Shown here: positions 12,618 through 26,000 of the stretch, in pieces | Layout: each line of letters starts with the position of its first letter | How positions within the stretch are numbered: the first letter of the stretch is position 1 | NCBI RefSeq assembly: GCF_021730395.1 | Contig: NC_069377.1 | Span: forward strand, 45,276,501 to 45,340,500 | DNA length: 64,000 nt | Direction: 5' to 3' | Source of the DNA: Mercenaria mercenaria | Taxonomy: Eukaryota > Mollusca > Bivalvia > Venerida > Veneridae | Notes under the pieces: generated by a model | Databases searched by the model: none | What the model saw: only the letters and a program-made list of their open reading frames with translations | What the model was told of the DNA's origin: nothing | Made by a program: the position numbers and the translations under genes

Positions 12618-15298
12618 CACACCCTATTACCTGATGTCCACCACGCCGAGGGATGCGGCTGCCACAGAGGTAGGAAATTAATAACGTTGAATAGTGGTGT
12701 TAGTTTTTGGATCTGTATTTTTTCATTTCGACTTTCCATGAAGATATTCTGGTGCAGGCATATGTGTAAATGCCTAAACATATTATATGATTAATCCTGG
12801 TCGCCAACTTTGCGAAATAAAGAAGTATTCAGCTGTTTAAATTGGACGTTTATTAAAATTAATGCGAAAATCATATTCAACGGCCCAATTCGAAGTGTTT
12901 ACAAAATAATTTGATCGGGTTTACCTCACACGTCAAACGATCAATCATCTGGGGATAATCCTGGCAAGTTTCAAGTCTGTCCGTACGTCTACACCGACGT
13001 TATGACCCTCCAAAGGGACCCGGGTACAGTCACGTATGATAAACTTTACCGCAGAGGGCATTTTTAAATGATGCCCATCCCGCCGAGGAGTCAAAATATA
13101 GGATATCGTTTACGACAGAGGGAAATTTTGTGTAAAAATATCTATTTTGGCTGTTTGTTTTGCTTTTGAGACCTGGGAGGTCACGGAATTATTTGTAGTA
13201 TGCATTGTTTATACTTGTGTTTAATAATGGGCGATTTTCAATGGCGAACACCGCTGTAACACGGTGGAAATCAGTCTAGATTGAACTTCCATCTATCTTC
13301 GACGTTGTTTTGCTACTATAAGTCTTCGTTTTGTAAACTCAATTTTGTTTCAATTTCTTTTATCATGAAATATACAGAAATAACGATATCGTAAGTCCTA
13401 ATGGTATCGGTACTTGCGTTCTTGCTGGATTCAGTGTTGAATTTACGGTTTATATCAAATAATAAATCGTTTTGCAATCAGTCTAGATATATATCCTACA
13501 TTGCATACAATTTGATACTGTACATGTATAGAGTTGTTTTGCCACTGAAAGTCTTTGTTTTGTAAAATCATTTTTGTTTCTTTTTTATCATAATATACAG
13601 ACATTTGCTGCCAGCAATGAAATTCTGAAGTCCTAGTACTTGCGTTCTTGCTGGATTCAGTGTTGAATATAGGTTAATATTAAATATCAAATCATTTTGC
13701 ATTATCAAGCTTTCATACTAAGAGGCTACTGATAGTAGCATAGTTCTACATAAAAGATCCGTTAGGCTAGAAAATTTAAATATATTTCTGGTCAGTGGCA
13801 TAAGTCAAGTGATCGGTTCTAAATAAAGCTGTTATTCATTAATCGTTTACAGAAATGTTCTAAACAATTTATTTTGTATTCAATTTCAGAACCAAAGATG
13901 AAGGCATACGCGTGTTATTACTGTAACAATGATTATGAAGTTAACACTGGAGTGATTGACCATTTAGTTAATTGTCATGTCAAGAGAGATCTATCAAAAT
14001 GCAATGGAAATAACTAAACCATCTGTTATTACCGAGTTACTATCTGAAATGAAGATTTCATTCTGATCGATCTCTCTTGAAAACTTTAAAGATGTATTCA
14101 ATTTTGATATTTTGCCCTGTAACTTCGATACATGCCCACACGCTGGTCACTAGAAATGAATATTTCACCTTCATTTGGAATCACGTCGGTATATGTTTAC
14201 TGTCCTATATCCAGCATTCCAAATGTTTTCATCTTAATTAATCCAGTTCCATATACTTAAATGGTCAATCACTCTAGCGTAAGCTGCAAATCAGTGTCTT
14301 AGCTTTTTTTAAACAATTCTCATGCATTTCAAATATATATGCTTAAATATACTACTCGACAAACTGTGTTAAACTATATGATCTGATGTGTATTTAAATG
14401 AAAGCTGTATATAATAAATGCATTTAACGATTTAATACCTAATATTAACCGTAACTTCAACACAGAATCCTGCAAAAACCCAAGTATCAGGACTTAAGAT
14501 ATCATTATTTCTGTATATTTCATCATAAAAGAAATTGAAACAAAAATGAATTTACAAAATGAACATTTACAGCAGCAGAACCAATCTATACATGTAGCAG
14601 ATAGTATGCAATGTCGGAGATAGAAATACAATCTATCTACTGATTAACACTGTGTTACAGCGGTGTTCGCCATTGAAAATCGCCCATCATTAAACATAAG
14701 TATATAAACAATGCATACTGCAAATGATTCCATGACCTCCCAAGACTTAAAAGCGAAACAAACAGCCAAAATAGACGTTTTTACACCAAATTCCCCTCTG
14801 CCGTAAACGGTATCCTATATTTTGACTCCTCGGTGGGATGGGCATCATTTAAAAATGCCCTCTGCGGTAAAGTTTATCATACGTGACTGTACCCGGGTCC
14901 CTTTGGAGGGTCATAACGTCGGTGTAGACGTACGGACAGACTTGAAACTTGCCAGGATTATCCCCAGATGATTGGTCGTTTGACTTGTGAGGTAAATTTG
15001 ATCAAAATATTTTGTAAACACTTCGAATTGGGCCGTTGAATATGATTTTCGCATCAATTTTAATAAACGTCCAATTTAAACAGCTGAATACTTCTTTATT
15101 TCGCAAAGCTGGCGACCAGGATTAATTCTATAATATGTTAAGGCATTTACACATATGCTTGCACCAGAATATTTTCATGGAAAGACGATATGAAAAAATA
15201 CAGCTCAAAAGACTAACACCACTACTCATCGTTATTGATTTCTGACCTCTGTGGCAGCCGCATCCCTCGGCGTGGTGGACATTAGGTAATAGGGTGTG
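12618..15298. mobile_element. Long-inverted-repeat (foldback-type) DNA transposon, 2.68 kb
   Basis: Left arm about 12618-13475, right arm about 14415-15298. The arms are near-identical over the outer 650 bp and looser inside. Both ends read CACACCCTATTACCT inward. Flanks AATAT (12613-12617 and 15299-15303) form a 5-bp target duplication, and removing the insert restores a plausible host sequence. The core (13476-14414) holds a partial extra copy of the inner arm (13600-13720) and a 39-aa zinc-finger-like frame. No transposase remains, so it is non-autonomous. Superfamily unresolved; a hAT-like group with 5-bp duplications is one option. Confidence 0.82.
13898..14017 (+). CDS. 39-aa zinc-finger-like frame inside the foldback element
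   Basis: A TTTCAG acceptor is followed 8 bp later by ATG, then a frame with CYYCNNDYEVNTGVIDHLV and NCH: Cys-x2-Cys, 12 residues, His, then Cys-His. This fits a C2H2/C2HC zinc finger. It may be a leftover exon of a transposase or of a captured host gene. It ends after KCNGNN at a stop. Confidence 0.4.
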   Translation: MKAYACYYCNNDYEVNTGVIDHLVNCHVKRDLSKCNGNN

Positions 15299-15368
15299 AA
15301 TATGTGGACGACGGACGCCCGACCATCTACCCATACTGATAGCTGAAAGGTTCGGGTGAACTAAAAAG

Positions 15369-18300
15369 GAAAAACTGGGTTTTCTATTGTCATACTTTTA
15401 ATACTGTCAAGAATGAGTTGTGAAAAGTGTTTAAGTTGTTGTTACTTCTCAAGAGAAGGAACACTTACGGTGAACATGTCACACTTGACTGAGCATGTAA
15501 TGGATACAAGGGTATCGTCAAAGGAATCCGATTTCCCGTAGGGCGCCGCCATCTTGGACTCATGCATATTCATTACAGATAGCCTCTAGCCCAATATGTG
15601 TTTACACATAATCAATCTTTATTCCAGTCTTTAAATAGTGCAAAACAACTACGTAAAATAACAGAACAAGAAGACACAATAATAAAGTTTAAATCATGTA
15701 ACTCCTCGATTGAATATATCATAGTAAACAATAGAGATTAATGAAATGAATATGCATCATCTAAAAATAGACTCCCGCCAAAAAATTACGTAATAAAATT
15801 GTCCCTGGTCACGTGATTCCTTTAGCTTCAAACGTTTCAAATTTGCAAGTCATTTCTTTTGCGTACTGATTTGTTTTTCGAATCGTAAACGCATGTACAA
15901 AATTTCTTTGTGTTAAGTGTGCGGGTACTCGCTGGTGTAGTTGCGTGATGAAAATATCCGGAAGTGAAATACAGATTGCAAGACAAATGCTTCCAATAGC
16001 ATAATATTCATAATAGCATAATTAATGCACTTGCTTATATTAAAAAAAAACAGCTTTGGGTTATGATAAAACTGTTAATACTTAGATTAATTCTTATAGA
16101 TCTAATTAAGTTTGCACAAAAAATGACAAAACATATTTTTCTCATTGCATTATTAAACATTTGTAACATTATGCTGAAACAATACCCCTTAAAAAGAATA
16201 TTTTATATGTACTAGAAGGAACCTTTTGGTAAGCTAAATCTTGTAAAACTTGTTTCATAATCAACCTAAAATAATAATTGTATACTAAACTTCATAATGT
16301 CTATGTAAGATGTTAGGTGCGCATCGACTTAAACAAGTAGTTGCTTGATTTTTTTAACTTCTCAATCAAACCGAGCTTGCAACATTTTCGTCTTGTTGGG
16401 CGACCTGTGGTTTTCCAGTTTGCAGTAAAAGTAAAGTAACACAAATGCGATGGTATGACGTAAAGGACGTGTGCGCCGGAGATCATGGAGAAATGTCATT
16501 AGCATATGTTGATTGTTAGTGGGAATCTATATTGAAACTTTACCGTTGTAACAGACTCTTACTGGACCTTCAGTTTAAAGCTACAATAAGCAGACAGATC
16601 AATTTCTGTGATGATTTCCTGATGTGTCAGCAAATTTTCTTATCATTGAGTTTCTAACTGTAAGCATGTTTGTGAAAAAATATTCCAACAGCCAATTAAA
16701 AGTGCAATGGTTTAAGCATTATAGTCAAGTCCCTAGATAATTACAAACAGGTATTTGTATATAATGTTTGGATTAAAAAAAAACATATTCGATATACTTT
16801 TAGAACTGTATAAATTACTATCTAAGATTTTATTTAGAAGAATTTACAACCAATCTGAAATAACCTAATGTCTGTCTCCAGTTTTCAAGTAGAGGTCAAT
16901 GTAGTTAGCTTATGACAATCCTCTACTCATGCAAAAAAGAATAATAAAATAAAAGTTAAGATATCTATTTGACAGAACGGTTTCAAGTAATACATGTACA
17001 AATCCAAATAATAACCAATTTTCTATTCATATGCAAATATAATCAAATCTATCAACGTGACCGGAGAATGAGCAGCTGAAATGCTGTTTTCCAGTTACTT
17101 TTTGTGCGTTTTTTTATTTCTCATTTTTCATCTTGAAGTAAAGCTCTATTATTTTGTCTTATCTTCTTTGTCCGATTCTCGCAATGCTGATTATCTCACC
17201 AGCACAACATTTTGTGTGTTGGTAATTTTGTTACTGATACAGATTTCGAAGAAACGCATAATTATTTTCTCATACATCGGGATCTGAGTAACATAAATTG
17301 ATGAAGTATACCAATTTCTCCCCATTCATGACATCATTTGAGCTGTTGGTAACTTTGCAATGGTTTCAAGATGTTCCTATTTGATAGAAAATTAGGCAGA
17401 TGCATAAAATTCATGATATTGATAACACATTGCACCAATTTGACTGGAGCGAGAAATGGAACACTACAATATTTTAAGATATGTTCGATAATATGAAGTT
17501 GATTGATTTTATTTCTCCTTAACGCTTTGTGTGTTACTGCTAGGGCATGAAATAGGCTTTTATAAATACAACCACTTTTTCACTCTGACTTATGATTCAT
17601 TAATTTCGACACTATAGAATATGGACACACATATTTTGAAATATATTTAAAAAGCATTTTAGCCAGCCTGTTCTATTTTTATTATTTTTCGTTTAAACTG
17701 ACCTTTGCGTGCAATTTGTTACTTAAAGAGACTAGACTCCAGACTTTTGCTAAAATGTGCTTTCTTTAGTATTAAGGTTTGGTCATAATATGAACACTAA
17801 TACATGACTTTTTGTTTCCAAACTGTCTTAAAAACTGCAAATTTCAGAAAAATCATATCCGAGTCGTGAATCGAACCCGTGCCGCCTCCGCAATAAAAAT
17901 CTCCTACCTTCTTGACAAATACATCAAGGAGATATTCATACTTTACAACAATTAAAGATATAAAGCTTTATAATTAATACAGTTTACCTCCAGTATTTTT
18001 CAATTTTAAATGGAAAAAAAATAGTGAAAACAACTAATTCTCACGTGTTTACATAACATATAATCTGTCAGTAAATAAGATTCAAAGCCTTTTAAGAAGT
18101 ATAGCAATAATTTCCTGATATCTGAAAAGTTTCTTTTCCATTTTGTTGTCGTACGAACTGGAGGTAGGTGCCTTAAAATATTATTAGGGTATATTACAAA
18201 TAAATGTAGCTTTATATAGACAGGATAACACTTAGGCGATGATGTATGACGTACAGACCTTTGAAGTAGCAGACGAATTCAATTCTTGCAGATTATGTGC

Positions 18301-21060
18301 ACCTACTAAATTACTTCACAGGCGTATTTATTATGTATGTATATTTTGTCTAACGCTTTTAAAAATACTTTGTGTTTTTACAGACGTCTCTAATCACAGC
18401 TCACATAAAATACTTTATTTCGTTGTCGTTTCTAAGAGAATGATTCACTGCCAAGTCACGTGACAACTGCCCCGAACGGTAATAGACCTTTATCACAGAC
18501 ACGGACATGGACATGTAAATGTAAACGTACTCTGTACTTCGGTCAAATTTGGGGGGTTTTCTCAAACATGTTTTAGGAATCATGGTAACTTGTTGTACTT
18601 TAAAAGTGTGTATTGAGAATATGTATAATCATAATTATAGCGCATTTTCTTTTAAATTCTGTACAGGGAAAGTTTAACCCTGCGAAGTTGCATGCTGTAT
18701 ATTCTTACAAAAAACACTGACCTTTGACGTATTTGTAATTGTTTGGGAAAGGATGGGATGTTCTAAAATAATTAAAAGATACACAAGGAATTGAAAAAGA
18801 AAGGAATATGAATAGAAATTACAAAAATAACTGACGGTTGGTATAGGAGTGTAATAGGAGGTTTAATGGTCTGGGTGTGTTTGGGAGAATACTAAAATAT
18901 TAGAAGGACATAAAACTTATTTATTTGTTGTCTTATGTTTTGGTGGTCAGGGTGTAAGAGTCAGTGGGATTGAGATAAAAGGATACTTAGAAACAATATC
19001 AGCTATAACATGGCCTGAAAACACCGGATCTACGTACGTTTGGTGGCTAGTAAGGTTAGTTGAGGAAAATGCTAATGATACTTCCGAGGAGGCTCTAAGT
19101 AGTAAAAAAAACTACTTTCTGTAACAATTTGGAACCTTATTTCAGTTAAACGTGCGATATAGTTCTAATCATAAAAACTGTAACTTACATTTATGAAGGT
19201 CGATTTTCAGAGGTTTACTGTTTTACGTTAGTATTTTTGAGTAGTGATATTGTCTGTTCAAAACGAAAGTTAAGTTTTGCAATATATTTCGTTCGAAATA
19301 GTACCTATCTATTTGAAAAGCTTACTTTATTAAAAAATAAATAATGTGGTTTACTGTTTGTTCTTACTTGTCTATTTACACTTTTGAGATGAAACCATTG
19401 CCGCTTTTACAGACATAAAGAGTTGGAGCATATGATATATTTACCCGTTAACAAGATCAATCCTTAATAAATGATTCTTTTTGATTATAGGGACTGTAGT
19501 TAAGAAGGCATTGAGGAGGTTGACCTAAACATTTTACCAACACTATTACAAAATATGAGGTTTAATGATTATAGGGAAATTTAGAAGGTGGCCAACTTTG
19601 ACCCGAGAGCAAAGAGCAACACCGAAACCGACGTCGGCGTGGGTTCAATATAGCCATCCTTATTCGCTTAAATTGATTTAGCTCAATAACTGCAGTTCTG
19701 TAAATAACAAAGAGATGTTACGATAACACTATGTTTATAGGTAGCTTTACTGCAGCTAATTTCAACTTGTTTGTTACTGAAAATAGAAACAAAGGTTTTC
19801 GGTCAATAACTAAAGTTTGGAATGACATATTGTCACCAAAATTGAGAAAAAACATGGTTATAAAGGAAATAACTTGTGATTGCATTACAGCTGTTTGGGT
19901 CAAAGTCCTGTATCTAAATTAATACATAATGTTCTGCCATAAACTATACTTATTTGAGTGAAAAGACCTAGCCATGGGCAATTTGAGTTGCGGTCAGAAT
20001 TTTTTTACCTATAAAAGAAACAGCTACCTTCCAATGAATTAAGTTCAGAATGTAATTTTTGTCACTACGATGAAATTTGTTTTAATTGCGTTGCTTGCTG
20101 ATAGACTGGTAAAACAATTCTCAAAAATTTACAAAATTGAATAAAGGTATTTTATCAAATGGCAGACAGTAAATAAAATTACGGGTATTAAACTGAACAT
20201 GATATTTTATCATCAGATGTATGTATACGTAAATATAAAGTCTTCGTCTGTGTTCTCCTTGGAGACAAGATTTATTCGCACCAGAGGATAACACTGCCAA
20301 GAAATTTAAAGATATGCTGTGCCTTGATAACTTGGCGAAAACTTTAAGATTAATGTCTTAAAAATCAAACGAATCCCTGTGGTTACGTGTTTCAATTTTT
20401 GTGTTTTGAGAAACTCCCCAAACTTTGACCATAGTATATAGTACGATTACATTGTCCGTATCCGTTATAAAGGTCTAATAAGATTATGACTGCCGTTACT
20501 TCAATAAGACGGCATTTTGGAATAAATTTTGTAGTATTCGTTTGTTTGTTTTATTTCTGCAATATGTCTTTTATACACATATCGTTTTGGCGAGAGAAGT
20601 TCCTCGTATCCAGGGTCTGGGAAATAGACCAGCCTATAGCTATATGTGTCATTCCCTGATATAGGCATTGTCATACGCACAGGTAGTCATACATGATTTT
20701 GTATATAACTGTAAAATGTTTTACACTAATATGTCAAAATTAGCACTTAACGTTTAATGCGTTAAATGTATGAAAGAAACAAAAACAAAAAACAGGTTAT
20801 AAAACTTATAATCTCACTTGTGCATACTTAATCTCAATTCGGATGAAACTAAGTTTTTTTGTTTGTTTTTTTTTGTTAGATCAATTCGTGTCCCAGAAAA
20901 AGGGCAGTGGACATGTTTATATGCGACACGAGAATTTCGACCCATGTTACCTGGTTTAGTTTTACAAGTCATTAATCACTGAGGGAAATTTTATAATCCA
21001 TTTGTATACCAAATTTCGATTTTTTAACAATTCGACAAAAACACATCTTTTAAAAAACAG
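15369..21060. other. No recognisable gene
   Basis: AT-rich non-coding DNA. A minus-strand box-B-like GGGTTCGATTCACGAC near 17885-17870 may mark a SINE fragment. Open frames here are short and lack splice context. Confidence 0.5.
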
Positions 21061-21067
21061 AAAGTTC

Positions 21068-21258
21068 TCTATGGCCGAGCTGTAAAGGTCGCTGAGTTCA
21101 AAGCTCTTGCCTATTGAAGGTTGGCGCTTCTACCAAAGTGCCCGCTCGTGCCTGAAATAATTCGCGAAGGGGCACCTATGGTCTTTTTCCACTATCAAAA
21201 GCTGGGAAGTTGCTATATGACCTATATTTGTGTCAGTGTGACATTAAACGCAAGAAAA
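21068..21258 (+). mobile_element. V-SINE/RUDI-like SINE
   Basis: Contains GGTTGGCGCTTCTACC, GTGCCCGCTCGTGCCTGAAA, GGGGCACCTATGG, and the tail AGTGTGACATTAAACGC followed by an A-rich run. Same family as 3455-3625 and 25985-26232. Confidence 0.6.
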
Positions 21259-22171
21259 AAAAAGACGAAAAGTGACCTAGTCATGTATAAAACAGGGGGA
21301 GGGGAATACATGTGGTTTGGATATGTATATCAATTATCGAAGAATAATAGAAAATATATACGCTTTCGTAGCTAACAAATACAACACACCTATCCTTATT
21401 TTTTCGCAAAATTTGAAAGAAAAAAAACAAAACACATTTGTTATATAAAATACTTTTAATATAACAGCAATACAATTTATTCAAAAGAGATTTAACAAGT
21501 ATTAAATGATCTATCAAACACACAAATGAGCAATAAGTTAATGATGATAAATGAAAATACACTATAAACATTGTGGTTTTTATGACAAAAAAAATAACAC
21601 AAATCATACAAAATGACGCGAAAGGGGATGAAATGCTCGTTTACCGAACATGTTTTTCCCGGGGAACTACCAAGACGTAATTATAAAAAAAAAAAATATG
21701 ATGAATGGATTTTATTGGATAAGCAAAATTTTTCATAATTACACATTTACATAATACATAATAATGGGAACATTCTCGTTGAAAGATACCATTAGATATC
21801 GTGATAAAATTTTGGGCATTTATACACACACATGTTAAAGTTGTCGTTGAAAGAAACCAACAGGTTGCTCGAAAGGTTGAGAACTTACACTTGTTTATTT
21901 GCCAACTGTCTCGAAATTTTGTGTTTGGACAATTTCAGAATGTTACATTAGCTATAAAAATAATAAGCAAACATCATTTGCAATGTTTTCAGAGTCACGG
22001 GATAAACACAGCTATGATGTTCAAAAATGAAAGACATTTGAATACATTTACGTAAAGCAATTCTTTATATACCATGTATTTGTAATGGTCTTAACTAAAT
22101 GTTACCCGTTTTAATTTATAGATATTAAATTTAAGAAATAAATAGTTCTTTAAATAAAGGATGGTACACGA

Positions 22172-22289
22172 GTGTCTTTTCATATTAAATTTATTAAATT
22201 AATTGAATAAAATAATAAAAAGCGAGGCTTTACCAAGCATTTTATAAATTTTATTCAACTAATTTAATAAATTCAATGTGGAAAGATAC
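22172..22289. repeat. 118-bp AT-rich hairpin (MITE-like)
   Basis: Arms of about 42 bp pair across a 34-bp loop. They share TTTATTAAATTA(A/G)TTGAATA and ATAAAAT, with a few substitutions. No coding capacity. Confidence 0.65.
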
Positions 22290-22897
22290 AAATGTAATAC
22301 TGTTTTTATTTAATGTAAGCTTTTCCTGTGGGAACATCCAAATTCTTCTTTCTTTACCTATCATAGACCAAATTATGTTCGTACTCATTTTATGTTTTAA
22401 TATAGTGCTAGAAACATAAATAAAGTCAGTATCAAAAAATATCTTTCAAAAAGCATTTGAAAATCTCCATAAAATTTCACAAGTGTTGATATGAAGCTTT
22501 AAGTAAGCATAATGATATGTGGATGTGTGTTTTTGCGTATAAATGCTATGAACTATGTAAACATTCAGAAAATATTATGACATTGTAAGGTTAATAATAG
22601 ATTGATGGCTCTCCGACCCGCGAGATGATAAACGGGGTTACCCGAGGGGCCTAAAACAAAAAATTGCCCATTATTTAGTTCCATACCAGTAAAACCTATA
22701 TATGGTGTTCAGAATTGTGAAAATACAATATATATTAAGTCTAATTCTTCCAATAATTCATAGAAAATCATATAATAAATATCACAATGGGAATCAATTT
22801 GCAGGTTCTGTTTAACTTACGAAATGTTATTCAAAACATGTTATCTCGATAAAACGAAATTCTGAAAACACGTCTCACACGCACAGTAAGTAAAATA

Positions 22898-22903
22898 AAA
22901 AAA
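22898..22903 (-). terminator. Candidate polyadenylation signal of gene A
   Basis: AATAAA on the minus strand, about 115 bp downstream of the gene A stop codon (23021-23019). The spacing fits a short 3' UTR. In AT-rich DNA such hexamers also occur by chance. Confidence 0.45.
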
Positions 22904-23018
22904 CACTTTTATTATCTAGACCATAATGTTTAACTGTGGAACAGATTGTTTTGAGAATGATGAAGCATTTGCCAGTTTAACTGTAATAAACTGAGTGATC
23001 TGTTATGAGTATCTTTCT

Positions 23019-26000
23019 TTAATAATTTATATTGATGACCGCATCCAAGGGCTTGCATCTGTATATGGATATCTGAAATAGAAGAGTTTATAACGTATGA
23101 GAGGTATGGGCATCAAATAAGAGGCAATGATTATAGGGGTCGGGCGTCTTACTTGTGATTTCGAATCCCACTGAAAGTAAACTTTGGCCGTGGCTTCAAA
23201 AATCTTTTGCTCAGACTCTTTCAATAATGATTAGTCCATGTTCAAAGCGTTTTCATATGTTGCAAGAACTTTCTACATGATTACTGCGAAGTAAGCAGGT
23301 TTCCAATAAAACTTCAGCACTGTACTGTAACACATAGAATAGGTTATATACAGCTTGCTCATTTTTTTGAGAAGGGTAAGACTCTTCACCTATATACGAG
23401 TACTAGATGAGGATTGTCGAAATAGTTAAACGCCATGGTTAGCTGCTGTTTGGTCCATTCCATCAAGTAAATTTCTTTTCACATCGCATTACAAATTATT
23501 TTAAAACATATATCTAACATTTTATCAAACTTATATCACCAAGTGTCTTTTATATTTCATAAAAATATACGTACATCATCAATCAGTCCAACAAAACCAG
23601 CAAGACCAGGTGCTGCTCCAATCTGGTACCCGCAGTTAGTATCTCTAAGTTTGCCTATACACCAGTCATTAAACGCGGCCCCGCAAACTCGTCCAGTAAG
23701 TTTGTAATCGTCCTTAATATATATCACCTCTTTCCACGGCTTGTTCTACAAATATATATATCAGGTTTGGAATTTTATATTTATGGTATGGCATTTTATA
23801 TACCAGGTACTGAATTGTATATAGTAGACATGGAATTTATAAATCAGGTATGGAATTTCATACATTAGGCATGGAATTTTATAGATCGGGTATGGAGTTT
23901 TATAAATCAGGTACTGAATTGTATATAATAGACATGGAATTTTATAAACGAAATGTTAGGTATTGAATCGTATATATTAGACATGGAATTTTATAAATCT
24001 GGTATAGTATTTTGTATATCAGGTATGGAATTTTATACATTAAGCATGGAATTTTATAAATCAGGTATAGTATTTTGTATATCAGGTTTGGAATTTTATA
24101 TATTAGGCATGGAATTTTATAAATCAGATAAAGCTTTTTGTATATCAGGTATGGAATTTTATATATTAGACATGGAATTTTATAAATCAGGTAAAGCATT
24201 TTGTAAATCAGGTATGAAATTTTATGTATTAGCACGGACTGTTAAATATCAGGTATGGAATTTGGAGGAAATGCAGTGGTCCTAATCACTTGTAGTTAGA
24301 ATCCACAAGGTGTGAATTGATAAAAGTGAAAATAAATCTTACTACAGACAAAAATATAGTTTCATTTTATTAATTAGATATCCCGAAAATTTCGAATATA
24401 CTTTAAGCTTTGAATATGACAATAAACAATGATCTTCTCTTGTTCACAACCGGACAAAATTGGAATTGTACTTTAATAGATAGATAGATAGATCAAACAA
24501 TAAACAAACATGTATGAATTAATAAAGCCATGTCAATCAACATTATATGTTAAGGATAACACAAAAAAGAGTTAAAATAAACTCTTATTTCCATTGTGGT
24601 CCTTAAGATATAGTATTGTATGACATAGGAAGAATAATTTATCACAGTAAAAAACTAATCACAGCAAATGCCCGAAGATAAGTTTGTATAAAAATCCTAT
24701 GCTTAAAAATGATTGACTAGTATAAAAAATGATTGACTAGTAAAAAAAACACAATGCAAAAATCTATCTATAATGCAATCTAATTAAAAGTCATATTAAG
24801 CTTAATAACAGATGTCACATTATTTTGTGAATTTGCTGAATATAAGTAATTAAATATGTTATACATTTATATTTCTTACCACGATAGGTAGTGGAAATTG
24901 CCTTGATATGTTCGCCTCTGCTCCAAGAAGGATTTTGTTTTGTAACTTTGCTATTACGACCGACGGTTCTTTTCCACAATGACCGTTAGTGACCAAGCCT
25001 TGAAGACCGCGAACAAATCTTCGTCGTCTTTTGTCCTCCCTGTTGGTAACAAAAGTAAAAGTGAATACTAGTAACGAGACGTGGAATTAAAATGCACCGT
25101 GTAAATGAAAGACACCGGTCTGTTAAGCAAGCAAATTAAGCCAGAAATTAGAAACTTGCCAAGTTGGAAATTACACCCAACTTTGAATAGAAGTAGTTGT
25201 GCTCGAGAGGTAGATTTACATGGAGAGAGATTAGGATATGCAACACTGTGAATCAGTGAAATCGTCGAGTCGAGTTTCATTATGAACTGTTTTAGCAATG
25301 TTCGCCTGGTAACGCTACAAAATGCGATGAGATGAGCTCAGTAATAAATTCTTTTATATAAACTCAATTGTTCCGAAGACACTTCACGCCAACCATACGA
25401 AAGTCATAACTTGTGACTTCATTTGCCATATTTGTTGCCTTTATGTCACGGTACAGGACTTGAATATTAAAACGGGGAGAAAATGTGTAGGTGGCCGGAT
25501 AGCACACTCGGTAGAATCGGTGTACTATCTGATTGCATTTCTGCAATCTGCATGTATTTTAGCCTCGTGTGCTTCCGTTTGGATTGTCTTGTATATATAC
25601 ACATCTTACGGTATATGCCTACATAGGTGGAAAGTAAAATGATTACAGTAATTGTAAAAGCTTGTTAAGGGCACAAGACATCGCAATTATAGAATGAGCA
25701 ATTTATTCTCCATGGCACGTGATCTCTTCTGTCTGATAAAAAGGACCACGGAGGACTGAACGTTTTGGTAATAAGTGTCAGTGGTAACGGCAAAAAATAT
25801 TAATATGATATTATTTGTTCATATTAGGAAAATAACATTTCTTTCTTTGTCTAGACATTTTGGGTTTTATTAACAACGTGCAGTAGATAACCAAATATAA
25901 TGACAGCAATGATGTGGTTTACACAGTGACATTTTTGTTACGACTGTTTTTGCTCTGTGCTATATTGTAGAAATCATGCGTCCTGGGGGACTCAGAGGCC

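Larger units (their letters stand above)
11460..15368 (+). mobile_element. Tandem-repeat-cored element carrying two nested insertions
   Basis: 5' end AACAAGAGGCCCAAATGGGCCT (hairpin AGGCCCAAATGGGCCT), then GGTCACCTGA, the inverse of the 3' TCGGGTGAACT. The core has roughly 145-bp units marked by TCAAGCGGTTCATGAGAA. A SINE interrupts it at 12156-12414 and a long-inverted-repeat element at 12618-15298. The 3' end resumes at 15299 with GTGGACGACGGACGCCCG and finishes ACTAAAAA. An A-rich low-complexity stretch lies at 11546-11690. Confidence 0.7.

Noticed and set aside
12618-15298. Polinton-type virus-like element, because of long inverted repeats
   Set aside because: Only 2.7 kb, 5-bp rather than 6-bp target duplication, and no polymerase, integrase or capsid-like frames. 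A foldback DNA transposon fits better.
21281-21607. 108-aa minus-strand hydrophobic protein
   Set aside because: Composition follows AT-rich DNA (Phe, Tyr, Ile-rich); no signal peptide followed by a domain, and no conserved pattern.
23942-24285. Repetitive proteins (YKIPYLI-type and MEFYKSG-type)
   Set aside because: Artefacts of the 21/63-bp satellite in an intron.
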